Positions 24,194 to 32,708 of a stretch of DNA of 37,356 nucleotides are shown piece by piece. The DNA comes from Comamonadaceae bacterium (GTDB lineage Bacteria > Pseudomonadota > Gammaproteobacteria > Burkholderiales > Burkholderiaceae_C). The stretch's first letter is position 1; the number at the start of each line of letters is the position of its first letter. Location: contig CANFJF010000035.1 in the NCBI GenBank assembly GCA_947447355.1, forward strand, positions 1-37,356, written 5' to 3'. The notes below the pieces were generated by a model. That model ran no database searches. It was not told the DNA's origin and was given only the letters and a program-made list of their open reading frames with translations. The position numbers and the translations under genes were made by a program.

Positions 24194-25234
24194 TTATTGA
24201 TCAAGACCTTCGCGTACTGCCTTGAGTGCTTCTGAAGATTGGATGATTTGCCGGTACTTTTCAATCTCTCGCCGGGTAAAGGCAGCAAACTCTGTGGGGT
24301 CTGACAATTCAACCGTGTTGCCAGTCTGCGCGATATTGCCCGACACTTTTGCCTCCGTCATTGTCTTGCGAATAGCCTCATACAACCGGTTGACTCGATC
24401 GGAAGGCGTGCCGGCCGGGGCGTAGATACCTTGCCATGAAGCCAAGGAAAAATCTGCCAGCCCTTGCTCTTGTAAGGTTGGCAACTCGGGCAAAAGAACG
24501 GGTCTTTTAGTGCCCGTCGTGGCTAGTACGCGAACTTTGCCGGCCTGAATCAGCGGTATGAGTCCCTGATGCGGGTAGAAAATCATATGCACAGCGCCAC
24601 TGGCGAGGTCCGCGTTCATAGGACCGGCCGCGTTATATGGCACATGCTTGGTGTCCACACCTGCCTTCGTGCCGAAAAACGCGCCCGCCAAGTGAACCCC
24701 AGTGCCGTTGCCCGAAGACGCGTAGTTCAATTCGCCCGGTTTTGATTTGGCATAGGCTATCAACTCCTTGACTGAGCGTACTGGCAGGGTAGATGTCACA
24801 GCAAGCACATACGGAGCAGTGGTCAAACCAGCCACCGCAACAAAATCCTTCACTGCGTCGTAAGGCAGGTTCTTATTCCAACTCTGCGCAATCGCATTGG
24901 TCGGCGCTGTACCGAACAAAAGCGTGTATCCGTCTGCAGTCGCTTTTGCGACAGCGGTGGCACCGATGACGCCACTCGCACCGGCCCGATTGTCGATAAC
25001 GATGTTTTGCCCAAGATACTCGGCCATTTTGGGCGCAATCTGTCTGGCGACCACATCGGTCGCAGAGCCGGGCGGGAACGGGACAACCAGTCGGATAGGC
25101 CGGTCAGGGTAAACATTGGATTGGGCATGAGTTGGTGCTGCGGTCAGCCAACCGCCGGTGACAGCCGCTAAGAGAAAGAGGCCTAGCCGGGCGCTGGTGA
25201 AACGGGAGCGAAGATCAAGGTCAGGAGCGTTCAA
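24194..25234 (-). CDS. Bug/TctC family substrate-binding protein (copy 3)
   Basis: Third periplasmic carboxylate receptor, 346 residues. The N-terminus is long and the signal core LGLFLLAAVTGGWLTAAPTHA is cut before QSNVYPD. Motifs: YPDRPIRLVVPFPPGSATDVV, DGYTLLFGTAPTNAIAQSWN, LNYASSGNGTGVHLAGAFF and HVPYNAAGPMNADLASGAVH. It starts at TTG 25234, supported by GGAGG 5 bases upstream. It lies on the far side of LysR from the main operon, is transcribed toward LysR, and has its own 239-bp upstream region with a 15-bp palindrome. Whether LysR controls it is open. No permease genes accompany it. Confidence 0.92.
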   Translation of the reverse strand: MNAPDLDLRSRFTSARLGLFLLAAVTGGWLTAAPTHAQSNVYPDRPIRLVVPFPPGSATDVVARQIAPKMAEYLGQNIVIDNRAGASGVIGATAVAKATADGYTLLFGTAPTNAIAQSWNKNLPYDAVKDFVAVAGLTTAPYVLAVTSTLPVRSVKELIAYAKSKPGELNYASSGNGTGVHLAGAFFGTKAGVDTKHVPYNAAGPMNADLASGAVHMIFYPHQGLIPLIQAGKVRVLATTGTKRPVLLPELPTLQEQGLADFSLASWQGIYAPAGTPSDRVNRLYEAIRKTMTEAKVSGNIAQTGNTVELSDPTEFAAFTRREIEKYRQIIQSSEALKAVREGLDQ

Positions 25235-25239
25235 TGGTG

Positions 25240-25244
25240 CCTCC
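25240..25244 (-). promoter_or_regulatory. Shine-Dalgarno preceding a TTG start
   Basis: GGAGG on the minus strand lies 5 bases before TTG 25234 and fixes this as the start of the third TctC gene, giving a complete signal peptide. Confidence 0.65.
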
Positions 25245-25328
25245 GAAAAAGGATTTCCGGCGCATTGATTTTGCGCCAGGTGCAGTTGTTAAACAAAGCA
25301 TATCCACCAAAGCTCAAACACAAGTCAT

Positions 25329-25343
25329 ACATCTTCGAGATGT
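25329..25343. promoter_or_regulatory. 15-bp perfect palindrome upstream of tctC copy 3
   Basis: ACATCT-TCG-AGATGT has 6-base arms and a 3-base centre. It lies about 95-110 bp before the TTG start of the third TctC gene and 130 bp after the efflux operon. It could be an operator or a small hairpin. The absence of a T-run argues against an intrinsic terminator. Confidence 0.35.
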
Positions 25344-25473
25344 CAACGATACAAATTCGTTATGAGGATCTTTCCTTTCCTGAGAAATGACGACTGATCA
25401 CGCGTTTAGATCCACCTGACCCTGACAACATTTCTATCGTGCTTACCCTGCTTATTTACACTTCCCAATCAGC

Positions 25474-26919
25474 TCAAGGCACCACCACAGCGGTATCTCC
25501 ACCCAGGACTTTGTAAACCGTGACCTGATTGTTTAAGCGCGCCAATCGATTTGTCGCGAGGGCGATGTCCGCCGTGCGGCGTTTTTCTTGCGCATCCAAC
25601 CACAGAATCAAGGTGGCCGCGCCCGCACGGTAACGCACTTCGTAGAGTCTCTCGGCGGTGCGCGCGCCCAGCAGCGTTTCTTCCAGCCGCGCACCTTGCT
25701 GCGCCAGTTGCTGACGCGATGACAAAGCGTTTTCAACATCGCCGAGGGCGGTGTACAGCGTCTGCCGAAAATTCACCACGGCCTCTTCGTATTGCGTTTC
25801 GGACACGCGAATACTCAGCTGCATGGCGGTGCGCTGCAAGAAAGGCAGCGTCACGCCCAAGCCCAGCGTAGCCACCGGGTTTTGCAAGACGCTGCCCAGC
25901 TGAGCGCTGGACGAGCCGAGGCTGCCCGTCAGGCTGAAGGCCGGGTAATAGCTGGCGCGGGTCGCGTCGATGCCGGTGAATGTTCCCCGCAAGCGCAGCT
26001 CGGCAGCACGCAGATCAGGCCGGCGACCCAGCAAGGCCGCAGGCACGCCAGCGTCAACCAAGGGCAGCGCCAAAGTGGGTAAGGTGGTGGGGTTCGTCAG
26101 GTCGGGGGCAGGCGGGCCATCCATCAACAGCCCCAATGCCGTGCGGGCTTCGACCGCCAGCTGCTGGAAGGCGCTTTGGCTGGCCTGTTGACTGGCCAGC
26201 GTCTGCTGCGCCTGGGCCACTTCCAAGCCCGACACGGCACCTGCGCGGTACTGCGCCTGCACTAAGTTAAAGGTGGTCTGCGCGTAGGCAATGCTCTCCG
26301 CATTGGCCGCCAAGCGTTGATTCAAGAATCCCACTTGCCAATACAGCGCCGCCGTGGTGGCGACCAGCGTCAGCGCGGTGCTTTGCCGGTCTTGCTCGGT
26401 TGCCAGCGCTTCCCAGCGCGCCACATCGCGCAGGCTGCCAAGCCGGTTCCACAAATCAACTTCGTACGCTGCGCCTAGTGACACGCTGCTGCTGGGCGTA
26501 CTCACCGCACCAGCTTGCAGCGGCAGGCTGGTGCCGGTGCCGACGCTGCCACCGAAGCGCGGCTGCAGATTGTTGTCGGCCAGACCCGCCAGCAATTGCG
26601 CGCGCCGCACGCGAATCGCCGCCGCCGCTAGATTGTTGTTGCTCTGCAAGACCTCGGCGACCAGCCGGTCGAGTTCGGGGTCGTTGAAGCGCATCCACCA
26701 GAGTGTGCCTGGCGCTGAGGGTACAGCGACACCAGTGACGGACGCCGCATTGCCCTGGCTGTACTGTGCCGGGATCGTGAGCGCTGGTGATTGGTAAGGG
26801 CCGTTGAAGGTCGAAGCGCAAGCGCTCACCAACAAGGCAGCCCCGATCGCCGTGGTCAAACGGATGCAGCGAAGTGTCAAAGTTACAGGCGTCGGGATCA
26901 TGGGTTTCACAGAGTTCAT
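25474..26919 (-). CDS. NodT/OprM-type outer membrane efflux lipoprotein
   Basis: Outer-membrane channel of the tripartite pump, 481 residues, RND-type outer membrane factor family (TolC-like). It has a lipoprotein signal with lipobox LLVSAC (Cys34) and the usual two OEP repeats. Landmarks are [60 protein letters not shown] and [17 protein letters not shown] 26919 overlaps the MacB-like stop (ATGA). It is the third and last gene of the leftward macA-macB-nodT operon and presumably exports the same substrate, likely a macrolide-like drug, peptide or siderophore. Confidence 0.93.
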   Translation of the reverse strand: MNSVKPMIPTPVTLTLRCIRLTTAIGAALLVSACASTFNGPYQSPALTIPAQYSQGNAASVTGVAVPSAPGTLWWMRFNDPELDRLVAEVLQSNNNLAAAAIRVRRAQLLAGLADNNLQPRFGGSVGTGTSLPLQAGAVSTPSSSVSLGAAYEVDLWNRLGSLRDVARWEALATEQDRQSTALTLVATTAALYWQVGFLNQRLAANAESIAYAQTTFNLVQAQYRAGAVSGLEVAQAQQTLASQQASQSAFQQLAVEARTALGLLMDGPPAPDLTNPTTLPTLALPLVDAGVPAALLGRRPDLRAAELRLRGTFTGIDATRASYYPAFSLTGSLGSSSAQLGSVLQNPVATLGLGVTLPFLQRTAMQLSIRVSETQYEEAVVNFRQTLYTALGDVENALSSRQQLAQQGARLEETLLGARTAERLYEVRYRAGAATLILWLDAQEKRRTADIALATNRLARLNNQVTVYKVLGGDTAVVVP

Positions 26920-28904
26920 TCGCGCGACAGTGCATCGACCGGGTTGAGTTTCGCGGCATTGTTGGCTGGCATGAAGCCGAAGATCACACCAATCAGCGTT
27001 GAGCAGACAAAGGCCACCACCATCGACAGCGTGGAATAGACCATGGTGAAGCTGCTGCCCGATTTCTCAAAACCCCAGCCGATCAGCAGCGACAACAAAA
27101 TGCCGAGCAAGCCGCCCAACAAACACACCAGCACAGCTTCTATCAAAAACTGCTGGCGGATATCGCCTTGCCGCGCACCGACCGCCATGCGCACGCCAAT
27201 CTCACTGGTACGCTCGGTCACCGACACCAACATGATGTTCATCACGCCGATGCCGCCAACGATCAGCGAGATCAGTGCGATGGCCGATATCAGCAGCGTC
27301 ATCGTCTTTGTGGTGCTTTCAACCGTCTGGCGAATCGTGTCCGTGTTGAGCACGTAAAAATCCACCACCCCGTGCCGCTGCCGCAGCAAGGTGTTGATGC
27401 CTTGTTCGGCGACTTCGGCCGAGACATCGTCGCTGATGCGCACGGTGATGCTGCGCAGGTAGTTTTGACCGATCACACGGCTCATGGCAGAGGTGTATGG
27501 AATCCACACATTGAGCCAATCAGGATTGCCAAAGGCGGAGTCGCTGCGCTTGGCCACGCCGACCACGCGGCAGGGCACCTGGTCAATCAAGATGACTTCG
27601 CCGACCGGGTCGGGGTTGTTTGGAAAGAGCTGCTTGCGCGTGTTGTCATCGATCACGACTTCCTGCGCGAGGCTGGCCACGCTGTCGGCGTCAAAAGGAC
27701 GACCCAACGCCATCTGCACGCCACGCACGCGAAAGTACTGCTCGCCGACGCCGTTGACGGTGCCGGTCAGCGCGATGTTGCCGTGTAGCAGCGTGACCGT
27801 GGTGTACAAAGTCGGCGTGACGCTGTCGACATAACTTTGTTCGGCCAGCGCCGCCGCGTCGCTCGGCACCAAAGTGCGCACGCGACCGGCGCGTCTATCG
27901 CCAAAACCACTGCCCGAAAAAATCTCAATGGTGTTGGTGCCAATGGCGCTGATGCTTTTCAGAATCTGCTGGCGCGAGCCTTCGCCCAACGCCACCACGG
28001 AAACCACCGAGGCGATGCCGATGATGATGCCCAGCATCGTCAAAAACGTCCGCAAGCGGTGTGCGTTCATGGCCAACACGGCCATCCGGAAAGCCTCGCT
28101 AAAACGGTCACGCCCGGCTTGCCAGCGGCCGCTGCTGCTGGCCACCGGTTTCAACGCAGGGGCGGCTTTCGCGGCCTCCGGTCGGGTCATTCGATCGGCC
28201 ACCACGCGGCCGTCACTCAGCTCAATGATGCGCTCGGCGTTGGAGGCCACCTGCATGTCGTGCGTGACGATGATGATGGTGTGGCCCTCAGCATGCAGCT
28301 CCATCAAAATCTTCATCACCTCGGCGCCGCTGTGCGTGTCAAGGGCGCCGGTCGGCTCGTCGGCCAGCAACACGTTGCCACCATTCATGAGCGCGCGCGC
28401 AATGCTCACGCGCTGCTGTTGTCCGCCCGACAACTGGCCAGGCTTGTGCTCCAGCCTGTCTGCCATGCCAAGTCGTGTCAGCAGCGCGGTCGAGCGTTCG
28501 TGGCGCGACTGCCGATCGCGGCCGGCATACACCGCCGGCACTTCCACATTGCTCAGCGCACTCAAGTCGCCCAGCAAGTGGTAGCGCTGAAAAATAAACC
28601 CGAAATGTTCGCGCCGCAGTTCAGCCAATTCGTCCGGCCCTAGCTCGGCGATTGGCCGTCCCGCTACGCGGTACGTGCCCGCCGTCGGTTTGTCGAGGCA
28701 GCCGAGAATGTTCATCAGCGTCGACTTGCCCGAGCCGGACGCGCCCACGATGGCGACCATCTCGCCGGCGCGAATATCGATATTGATGTCGGCGAGCACG
28801 GTGATCGTGCCCTCGCCGGCTGGAAAGTCGCGCTGCAAGCCGCGCAGTTCAAGCAGCGCGGGCGCGCCGTTGGCGGTCGCCGTGGCGTTCACAACATCAG
28901 TCAT
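26916..28904 (-). CDS. macB: MacB-type ABC transporter, fused ATPase/permease
   Basis: 662-residue inner-membrane component of a MacAB-type export pump. The N-terminal ABC domain has Walker [10 protein letters not shown] (54-62), Q-loop [19 protein letters not shown], signature LSGGQQQR (158-165), Walker B VLLADEP (178-184) and the switch His in IIIVTHD. TM1 follows at about 288-310 ([19 protein letters not shown]), then a large periplasmic domain (~315-530), and three C-terminal TMs with the FtsX block [20 protein letters not shown]. The start ATG 28904 overlaps the MacA stop by one base (TAATG). MacB acts as a mechanotransmitting exporter with MacA and an outer membrane channel. The substrate is not predictable. 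Confidence 0.94.
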   Translation of the reverse strand: MTDVVNATATANGAPALLELRGLQRDFPAGEGTITVLADINIDIRAGEMVAIVGASGSGKSTLMNILGCLDKPTAGTYRVAGRPIAELGPDELAELRREHFGFIFQRYHLLGDLSALSNVEVPAVYAGRDRQSRHERSTALLTRLGMADRLEHKPGQLSGGQQQRVSIARALMNGGNVLLADEPTGALDTHSGAEVMKILMELHAEGHTIIIVTHDMQVASNAERIIELSDGRVVADRMTRPEAAKAAPALKPVASSSGRWQAGRDRFSEAFRMAVLAMNAHRLRTFLTMLGIIIGIASVVSVVALGEGSRQQILKSISAIGTNTIEIFSGSGFGDRRAGRVRTLVPSDAAALAEQSYVDSVTPTLYTTVTLLHGNIALTGTVNGVGEQYFRVRGVQMALGRPFDADSVASLAQEVVIDDNTRKQLFPNNPDPVGEVILIDQVPCRVVGVAKRSDSAFGNPDWLNVWIPYTSAMSRVIGQNYLRSITVRISDDVSAEVAEQGINTLLRQRHGVVDFYVLNTDTIRQTVESTTKTMTLLISAIALISLIVGGIGVMNIMLVSVTERTSEIGVRMAVGARQGDIRQQFLIEAVLVCLLGGLLGILLSLLIGWGFEKSGSSFTMVYSTLSMVVAFVCSTLIGVIFGFMPANNAAKLNPVDALSRE

Positions 28905-30127
28905 TAAAACCGCATGCGGGGAGGCTGCCGCTGTGCCGGCTGACTACCGGGCGCTGCTGCTTCACTCAGCACGACCTTGTCGCCCACCGCCAAGCCCTCG
29001 AGGATTTCCGCATTCACGTTGTTGTTAACACCCACTTTGACGTCGCGTTTTTCAGCTTTCCCCGTGGCATTCACGACGCGCACGCTGGCCGCACCGCGCC
29101 GACCGGATTGCTCGATCGCGGCGGAAGGAATGGTGATGACGCCCTTGGCTTCGTTCAGCACGATGTAAACCTGCGCCGTCATCGAAATACGCAGCAAACC
29201 ATCCGGGTTCGGCACATCGAGCAGCCCGTTGTAATAAATCGCCGTGGCGGTATTGACGGTGGTCGCGGTGTCGGTGACGATCGTATCGGGTGCCGGCTCC
29301 ACGTTTCGCAAGGTCGTGTAGTAGCGTTTTTCGGGCGCGCCCAAAATAGTGAAGTAAACCTTCTGGCCGGGCTTGACGCGCACCACATCCGCTTCTGAAA
29401 TCTGTGCCTTGACGGTGATGGTGTCCAGCATCGCCAGCTTGATGATGACCGGGGCGTTTTGGTTGGCATTGACGGTTTGCCCCTGCTGCGCCACCAGGGC
29501 CACGACAACGCCGTCCATGGGCGCCAAAATGCGCGTGTAACTCAAGTTCACTTGCGCGGTGTCTGCCGCGATGCGAGCCTGGGCAATTTGCGCCTCCGAG
29601 GTTTTCACATCTGCGCGGCTGGTGCCCAGGTTGGCCTCGGCCTGCTCATACGTCTGGCGCGAACTCGCATCCGCCGCCAGCAACTCTTTTTCCCGTCGAA
29701 AGCTCAACTCGGCCTGCTTGAGCGAGGCCTGACTCGACCCCAGCAGCGCCTCGGCACTCAGCAAAGCCGCCTCCGTGTTGCGCAAGTCGTTCTGCTGCTT
29801 CATGGCGTCGATCTCAGCAATCAGTTGGCCTTTTTTGACGCTCTCACCCAGCGCCACATTCAAGGTCTTGATCTGCCCCGATGCCTGTGCGCCCACGCTG
29901 ACTTGCTTGAAAGCCTGCAAAGTGCCGGTGGCCAACACCGATTGTTCGATGTCTGCCAATGCCGCTGCGGCGGTCACGTAAGCCGGTGCTTTATTGGCCG
30001 GGAAAAAGTACAGTTTGACGCCTGCAGCCAGCCCCAACAGCACCAACGCAAACAGTGCGTAGCGCCAGCGCTTGAGAAAATTTAACGGTTTGGAAGCAGA
30101 AGAAATCATGGATGCGGATTTTGGCAT
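28904..30127 (-). CDS. macA: MacA-type periplasmic adaptor (membrane fusion protein)
   Basis: 407-residue HlyD/RND-family adaptor linking MacB to the outer membrane channel. It has one N-terminal membrane anchor (~23-42, [20 protein letters not shown]), a lipoyl half-motif ([20 protein letters not shown]), a long alpha-helical coiled-coil hairpin (~115-205), the second lipoyl half ([20 protein letters not shown]), a beta-barrel and a membrane-proximal domain. ATG 30127 is preferred because the frame upstream gives an unlikely 43-residue basic leader; ATG 30109 is an alternative. First gene of the efflux operon, divergent from ppk2 across a 155-bp gap. Confidence 0.92.
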   Translation of the reverse strand: MPKSASMISSASKPLNFLKRWRYALFALVLLGLAAGVKLYFFPANKAPAYVTAAAALADIEQSVLATGTLQAFKQVSVGAQASGQIKTLNVALGESVKKGQLIAEIDAMKQQNDLRNTEAALLSAEALLGSSQASLKQAELSFRREKELLAADASSRQTYEQAEANLGTSRADVKTSEAQIAQARIAADTAQVNLSYTRILAPMDGVVVALVAQQGQTVNANQNAPVIIKLAMLDTITVKAQISEADVVRVKPGQKVYFTILGAPEKRYYTTLRNVEPAPDTIVTDTATTVNTATAIYYNGLLDVPNPDGLLRISMTAQVYIVLNEAKGVITIPSAAIEQSGRRGAASVRVVNATGKAEKRDVKVGVNNNVNAEILEGLAVGDKVVLSEAAAPGSQPAQRQPPRMRF

Positions 30128-30182
30128 AGGCTGAACTTTACAAGGCTCTCGTGACAGGCGTCGTTGCGACGGGGCAAAGTAC

Positions 30183-30213
30183 CGGTAAAGCAGGGGCCGT
30201 TTGGCGTTTACCG
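30183..30213. promoter_or_regulatory. Inverted repeat in the macA-ppk2 divergent promoter region
   Basis: CGGTAAA (30183-30189) and TTTACCG (30207-30213) are perfect 7-base arms separated by 17 bases. This could be an operator for regulation of the efflux operon or of ppk2. No regulator gene is adjacent. Confidence 0.35.
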
Positions 30214-30282
30214 CTGTGATGGGTACATTCAACACATCTTGAAACCCCGCCGACATTCATCGGCAACGACTGCTCAAGCCCC

Positions 30283-31110
30283 ATGACCCACATTGAACTT
30301 TCCGCATGGCGCGTCAAAGCCGATCACGCCTTCCAGCTCAAAAATATGGCCACTTTGCCGACAGACTCAGAAACGTCTAAAGACGCTGAAAACGACGAGT
30401 GGCCGGAACTGTTTCAAAAAGCTGCCGAGAAGCTCGAAAAACTGCAGTTGATGCTGCACGCCGGAAAAAGCAAGGGCTTGCTGCTGGTGTTGCAAGGCAT
30501 GGACACCGCCGGCAAGGACGGCAGCATACGCAGCGTGTTTTCGCATGTGAGCCCCTTGGGCGTTCGCGCCGAGGCTTTTGGCGTGCCCAGCGAAGAAGAA
30601 CAGCGCCACGACTTTTTATGGCGGATTCACCGCAAAGCACCGGCGCTCGGCGAGATGGCGATTTTCAATCGCAGTCATTACGAGGACGTGTTAGTGCCGC
30701 GGGTGCGTGGCTGGATTGACAAATCCGTCTGGCTCAAGCGCTACCAACACATTGCCAACTTTGAAGCCCTGTTGCATGACCAAGGCGTCACGGTCTTGAA
30801 GTGCTACTTGCACATCTCCAAGCAAGAACAAAAAAAGCGCCTGCAAGCCCGGCTCAACGACCCCCTGAAACAATGGAAGCTCCAAGCCTCGGACTTTTCA
30901 GACCGTCAGTTGTGGCCCGACTACTTGGAAGCCTACCAAGAGGCCATGGCGGCCACCAGCAGCGCTAACGCGCCCTGGTACGTGATCCCGGCTGACTCCA
31001 AACGCTACCGCGACTTGTTTTTGGCAGAGCTGCTGGTGCACACGCTTGAAAAAATGGACTTGGCTTTTCCGCCCAAGTCCTTTGACTTGTCGACGGTTCA
31101 GCTCGATTGA
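30283..31110 (+). CDS. ppk2: Polyphosphate kinase 2 (PPK2 family)
   Basis: 275-residue soluble P-loop enzyme transferring phosphate between polyphosphate and nucleotides. Motifs: Walker A GMDTAGKDGSI (72-82), VPSEEEQRHDFLWRIH, the lid/Walker B region IFNRSHYEDVLVPRV, and WPDYLEAYQEAM with PWYVIPADSKRYRDL near the C-terminus. The single-domain length fits the class that phosphorylates AMP and/or ADP; the subclass cannot be fixed by eye. ATG 30283 has a weak Shine-Dalgarno, and a 5-bp stem (30249-30264) lies in its leader. Its tail overlaps the convergent CHAD-domain gene by 13 bases, suggesting a polyphosphate module. Confidence 0.93.
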   Translation: MTHIELSAWRVKADHAFQLKNMATLPTDSETSKDAENDEWPELFQKAAEKLEKLQLMLHAGKSKGLLLVLQGMDTAGKDGSIRSVFSHVSPLGVRAEAFGVPSEEEQRHDFLWRIHRKAPALGEMAIFNRSHYEDVLVPRVRGWIDKSVWLKRYQHIANFEALLHDQGVTVLKCYLHISKQEQKKRLQARLNDPLKQWKLQASDFSDRQLWPDYLEAYQEAMAATSSANAPWYVIPADSKRYRDLFLAELLVHTLEKMDLAFPPKSFDLSTVQLD

Positions 31111-31994
31111 GCTGTCGCCTGATCTGCCACGTGCTGCAAGAACTGAAGAATGCCGTCATCCGCCGCCACGCTGGCGGCCAGCGTGCAGGCTTGCAGCAGA
31201 TCACGTGCAGCACCTAGCTTGGTTTGCACCTCCATCGCCTGCTGTCGCCAACGCCTGCTCCGCTTCGCGGGCAGCAAGAAACCCAACGACTCCACACCGT
31301 AGCGCAAGCGCTTGGACAGAATGCGTGTGCGGTGTTGTCGCTCTGGGTTGGACCTGTGGCGACCGATTTTAAATACCGCCTTGAAATGGGCATGCCAGTC
31401 GGCTAGGCGTCGCCGGGCCCAGTGCTGCAGCGTGACCGTTGCGGCGGTCTCTCCCACGGACACCTTTGACAAGCCATCGACCCATGTCGTCAGCGCCAAC
31501 AAAGCGGCCACCGCGGCGGGCCGCTCAAGTTCGCTGCGCACCAAGCAGCGGTGCTCGTCAGCTAAGCGTTGCAAGGCTTGGCTCATCTGCCGCCAATCTC
31601 TTCGGCGGCGGGCCTGCGCTGACCTGGTTTTAAGGCCACGGTCAATGTAAGTGCGATGCCACTGAGGCAGCGTCTCGTTGAGGACCACATCCAGATCGCG
31701 CAGGGCACCCAAGCCCTGCAACAGCGGCTTCAAAGGGGTCAGCGAAGGCTTCGCAGGCTCAAACTCATGCCACGCTGGTTTGAACAACCGCAAGCCAGTT
31801 TTAAAACGTCGCCAAGCCACCCGCGCTTGATGCACCGCCTCTGGATCATCTGAGCCGCGCAACGCAGTCAGATGGCAAAGGAACTGCGCCAGCGTTTTGC
31901 TCAGCACTTTCTCGGCCATCGCCTTGACTGAGCACTCGCCTGAAGTCGCGTGCAAGTCGACTGTCAATGTGGTTGCGGGCTTCCGATCCATCAT
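31098..31994 (-). CDS. CHAD domain protein
   Basis: The 298-residue protein carries the conserved histidine alpha-helical domain, known in related proteins to bind polyphosphate and localise to polyphosphate granules. Two CHAD repeats are visible. The first is VHQARVAWRRFKTGLRLFKP with LGALRDLDVVL. The second is HRTRILSKRLRYGVESLGFL with LGAARDLLQA. These supply the His and clustered Arg/Lys residues expected to line a basic channel. No CYTH domain precedes it, although the N-terminal ~40 residues resemble a short remnant linker. Start ATG 31994 has AAGGTGG about 5 bases upstream. It is convergent with and overlaps ppk2, a functional match (inference). Confidence 0.9.
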   Translation of the reverse strand: MMDRKPATTLTVDLHATSGECSVKAMAEKVLSKTLAQFLCHLTALRGSDDPEAVHQARVAWRRFKTGLRLFKPAWHEFEPAKPSLTPLKPLLQGLGALRDLDVVLNETLPQWHRTYIDRGLKTRSAQARRRRDWRQMSQALQRLADEHRCLVRSELERPAAVAALLALTTWVDGLSKVSVGETAATVTLQHWARRRLADWHAHFKAVFKIGRHRSNPERQHRTRILSKRLRYGVESLGFLLPAKRSRRWRQQAMEVQTKLGAARDLLQACTLAASVAADDGILQFLQHVADQATAQSS

Positions 31995-32095
31995 GAAGGC
32001 CACCTTGCGCCTTTGGAATAAGGCTGTCCAGAGGGGGTTTGCCTGACTTTTTCAGGGCATCGCCGCACACCGGCTGTCCCGGAGGTGAGTTCTTT

Positions 32096-32581
32096 TCAAT
32101 GCTTTGAATGCCCCAAATGCCCCAGCGGCAGCGCTCCGCCGGCTTTCACTTCGCCCAGCGAAAAGCTGGTGTGCAGGTCTTTGACGTTGGGCAAGTTGAT
32201 GATGCTTTGCAGCGCGAATTTGCTGAACGCCTCTAAGTCGCGCGCAACCACCTGCAACTCAAACGTGCCTGTGCCGCTGATGTAATGACAAGAGACGATC
32301 TCGGGCAGTTGGCGGATGGCGTCTTCTAGCTCTCGGGTGGCTTCACCAGTGTTGCGTTCGGCGTCGATGCGCACAAAGGCCAGCACGCCCAGACCGATTT
32401 TTTGGCGGTTGATTTCAGCGCGGTAACCGGTGATGAAGCCCGACTCTTCGAGCGCACGCACGCGGCGCCAACAGGGCGCCGCGGACAGCCCGATGCGTGA
32501 AGCCAGCTCGGCATTGGTCAGGCGAGCGTCTGTTTGCAGCTCTTTCAGTATGGCCACGTCAAATTTATCAAGTGTTTGCAT
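32096..32581 (-). CDS. Lrp/AsnC family transcriptional regulator
   Basis: 161-residue feast/famine regulator. N-terminal HTH (~1-60: LDKFDVAILKELQTDARLTN, LSAAPCWRRVRALEESGFI) and C-terminal RAM ligand-binding domain (~65-150: VLAFVRIDAER, VSCHYISGTGTFELQVVARD). ATG 32581 fits the normal Lrp length; the longer frame adds an atypical 20-residue leader. It is divergent from the indolepyruvate oxidoreductase gene across 127 bp containing two palindromic elements. It probably senses an aromatic or branched amino acid and controls that gene and itself (inference from neighbour and family). Confidence 0.93.
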   Translation of the reverse strand: MQTLDKFDVAILKELQTDARLTNAELASRIGLSAAPCWRRVRALEESGFITGYRAEINRQKIGLGVLAFVRIDAERNTGEATRELEDAIRQLPEIVSCHYISGTGTFELQVVARDLEAFSKFALQSIINLPNVKDLHTSFSLGEVKAGGALPLGHLGHSKH

Positions 32582-32610
32582 AAACTGTCTATTCAAGAAA
32601 GGATCTTGCG

Positions 32611-32653
32611 TAGGATAGCTTAAATAGGGCACAAAACGCAAAGACTTATCCTA
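32611..32653. promoter_or_regulatory. Widely spaced inverted repeat TAGGATA...TATCCTA
   Basis: TAGGATA (32611-32617) and its exact complement TATCCTA (32647-32653) lie 36 bp apart centre to centre in the lrp/IOR divergent promoter. Lrp-type proteins often bind several helically spaced sites, so these are candidate half-sites. Confidence 0.4.
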
Positions 32654-32657
32654 GTCT
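32642..32657. promoter_or_regulatory. Candidate operator AGACT-N6-AGTCT
   Basis: A perfect 5+5 inverted repeat, about 20 bases upstream of TATAAA (32677-32682), the likely -10 for the oxidoreductase gene. No good -35 is seen there, which suits an activator-dependent promoter with the operator in the -40 region. Confidence 0.45.
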
Positions 32658-32676
32658 GCCGCCTACACTTTGTCGG

Positions 32677-32682
32677 TATAAA
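32677..32682 (+). promoter_or_regulatory. Possible -10 element of the indolepyruvate oxidoreductase gene
   Basis: TATAAA within GGTATAAAAATTT, 26 bases before the GGAG Shine-Dalgarno site (32697-32700). The matching -35 is poor. Confidence 0.35.
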
Positions 32683-32708
32683 AATTTAAATAATATGGAG
32701 ATACCGCC

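Noticed and set aside
27837..28643. 268-codon plus-strand frame opposite macB
   Set aside because: It lies antisense to the conserved ABC domain, has His/Gln/Arg-rich low-complexity content typical of shadow frames, and shows no motif.
32042..32056. CCTGA-CTTTT-TCAGG hairpin downstream of lrp as a terminator
   Set aside because: Only a 5-bp stem and no U-tract in the direction of lrp transcription; likely chance.
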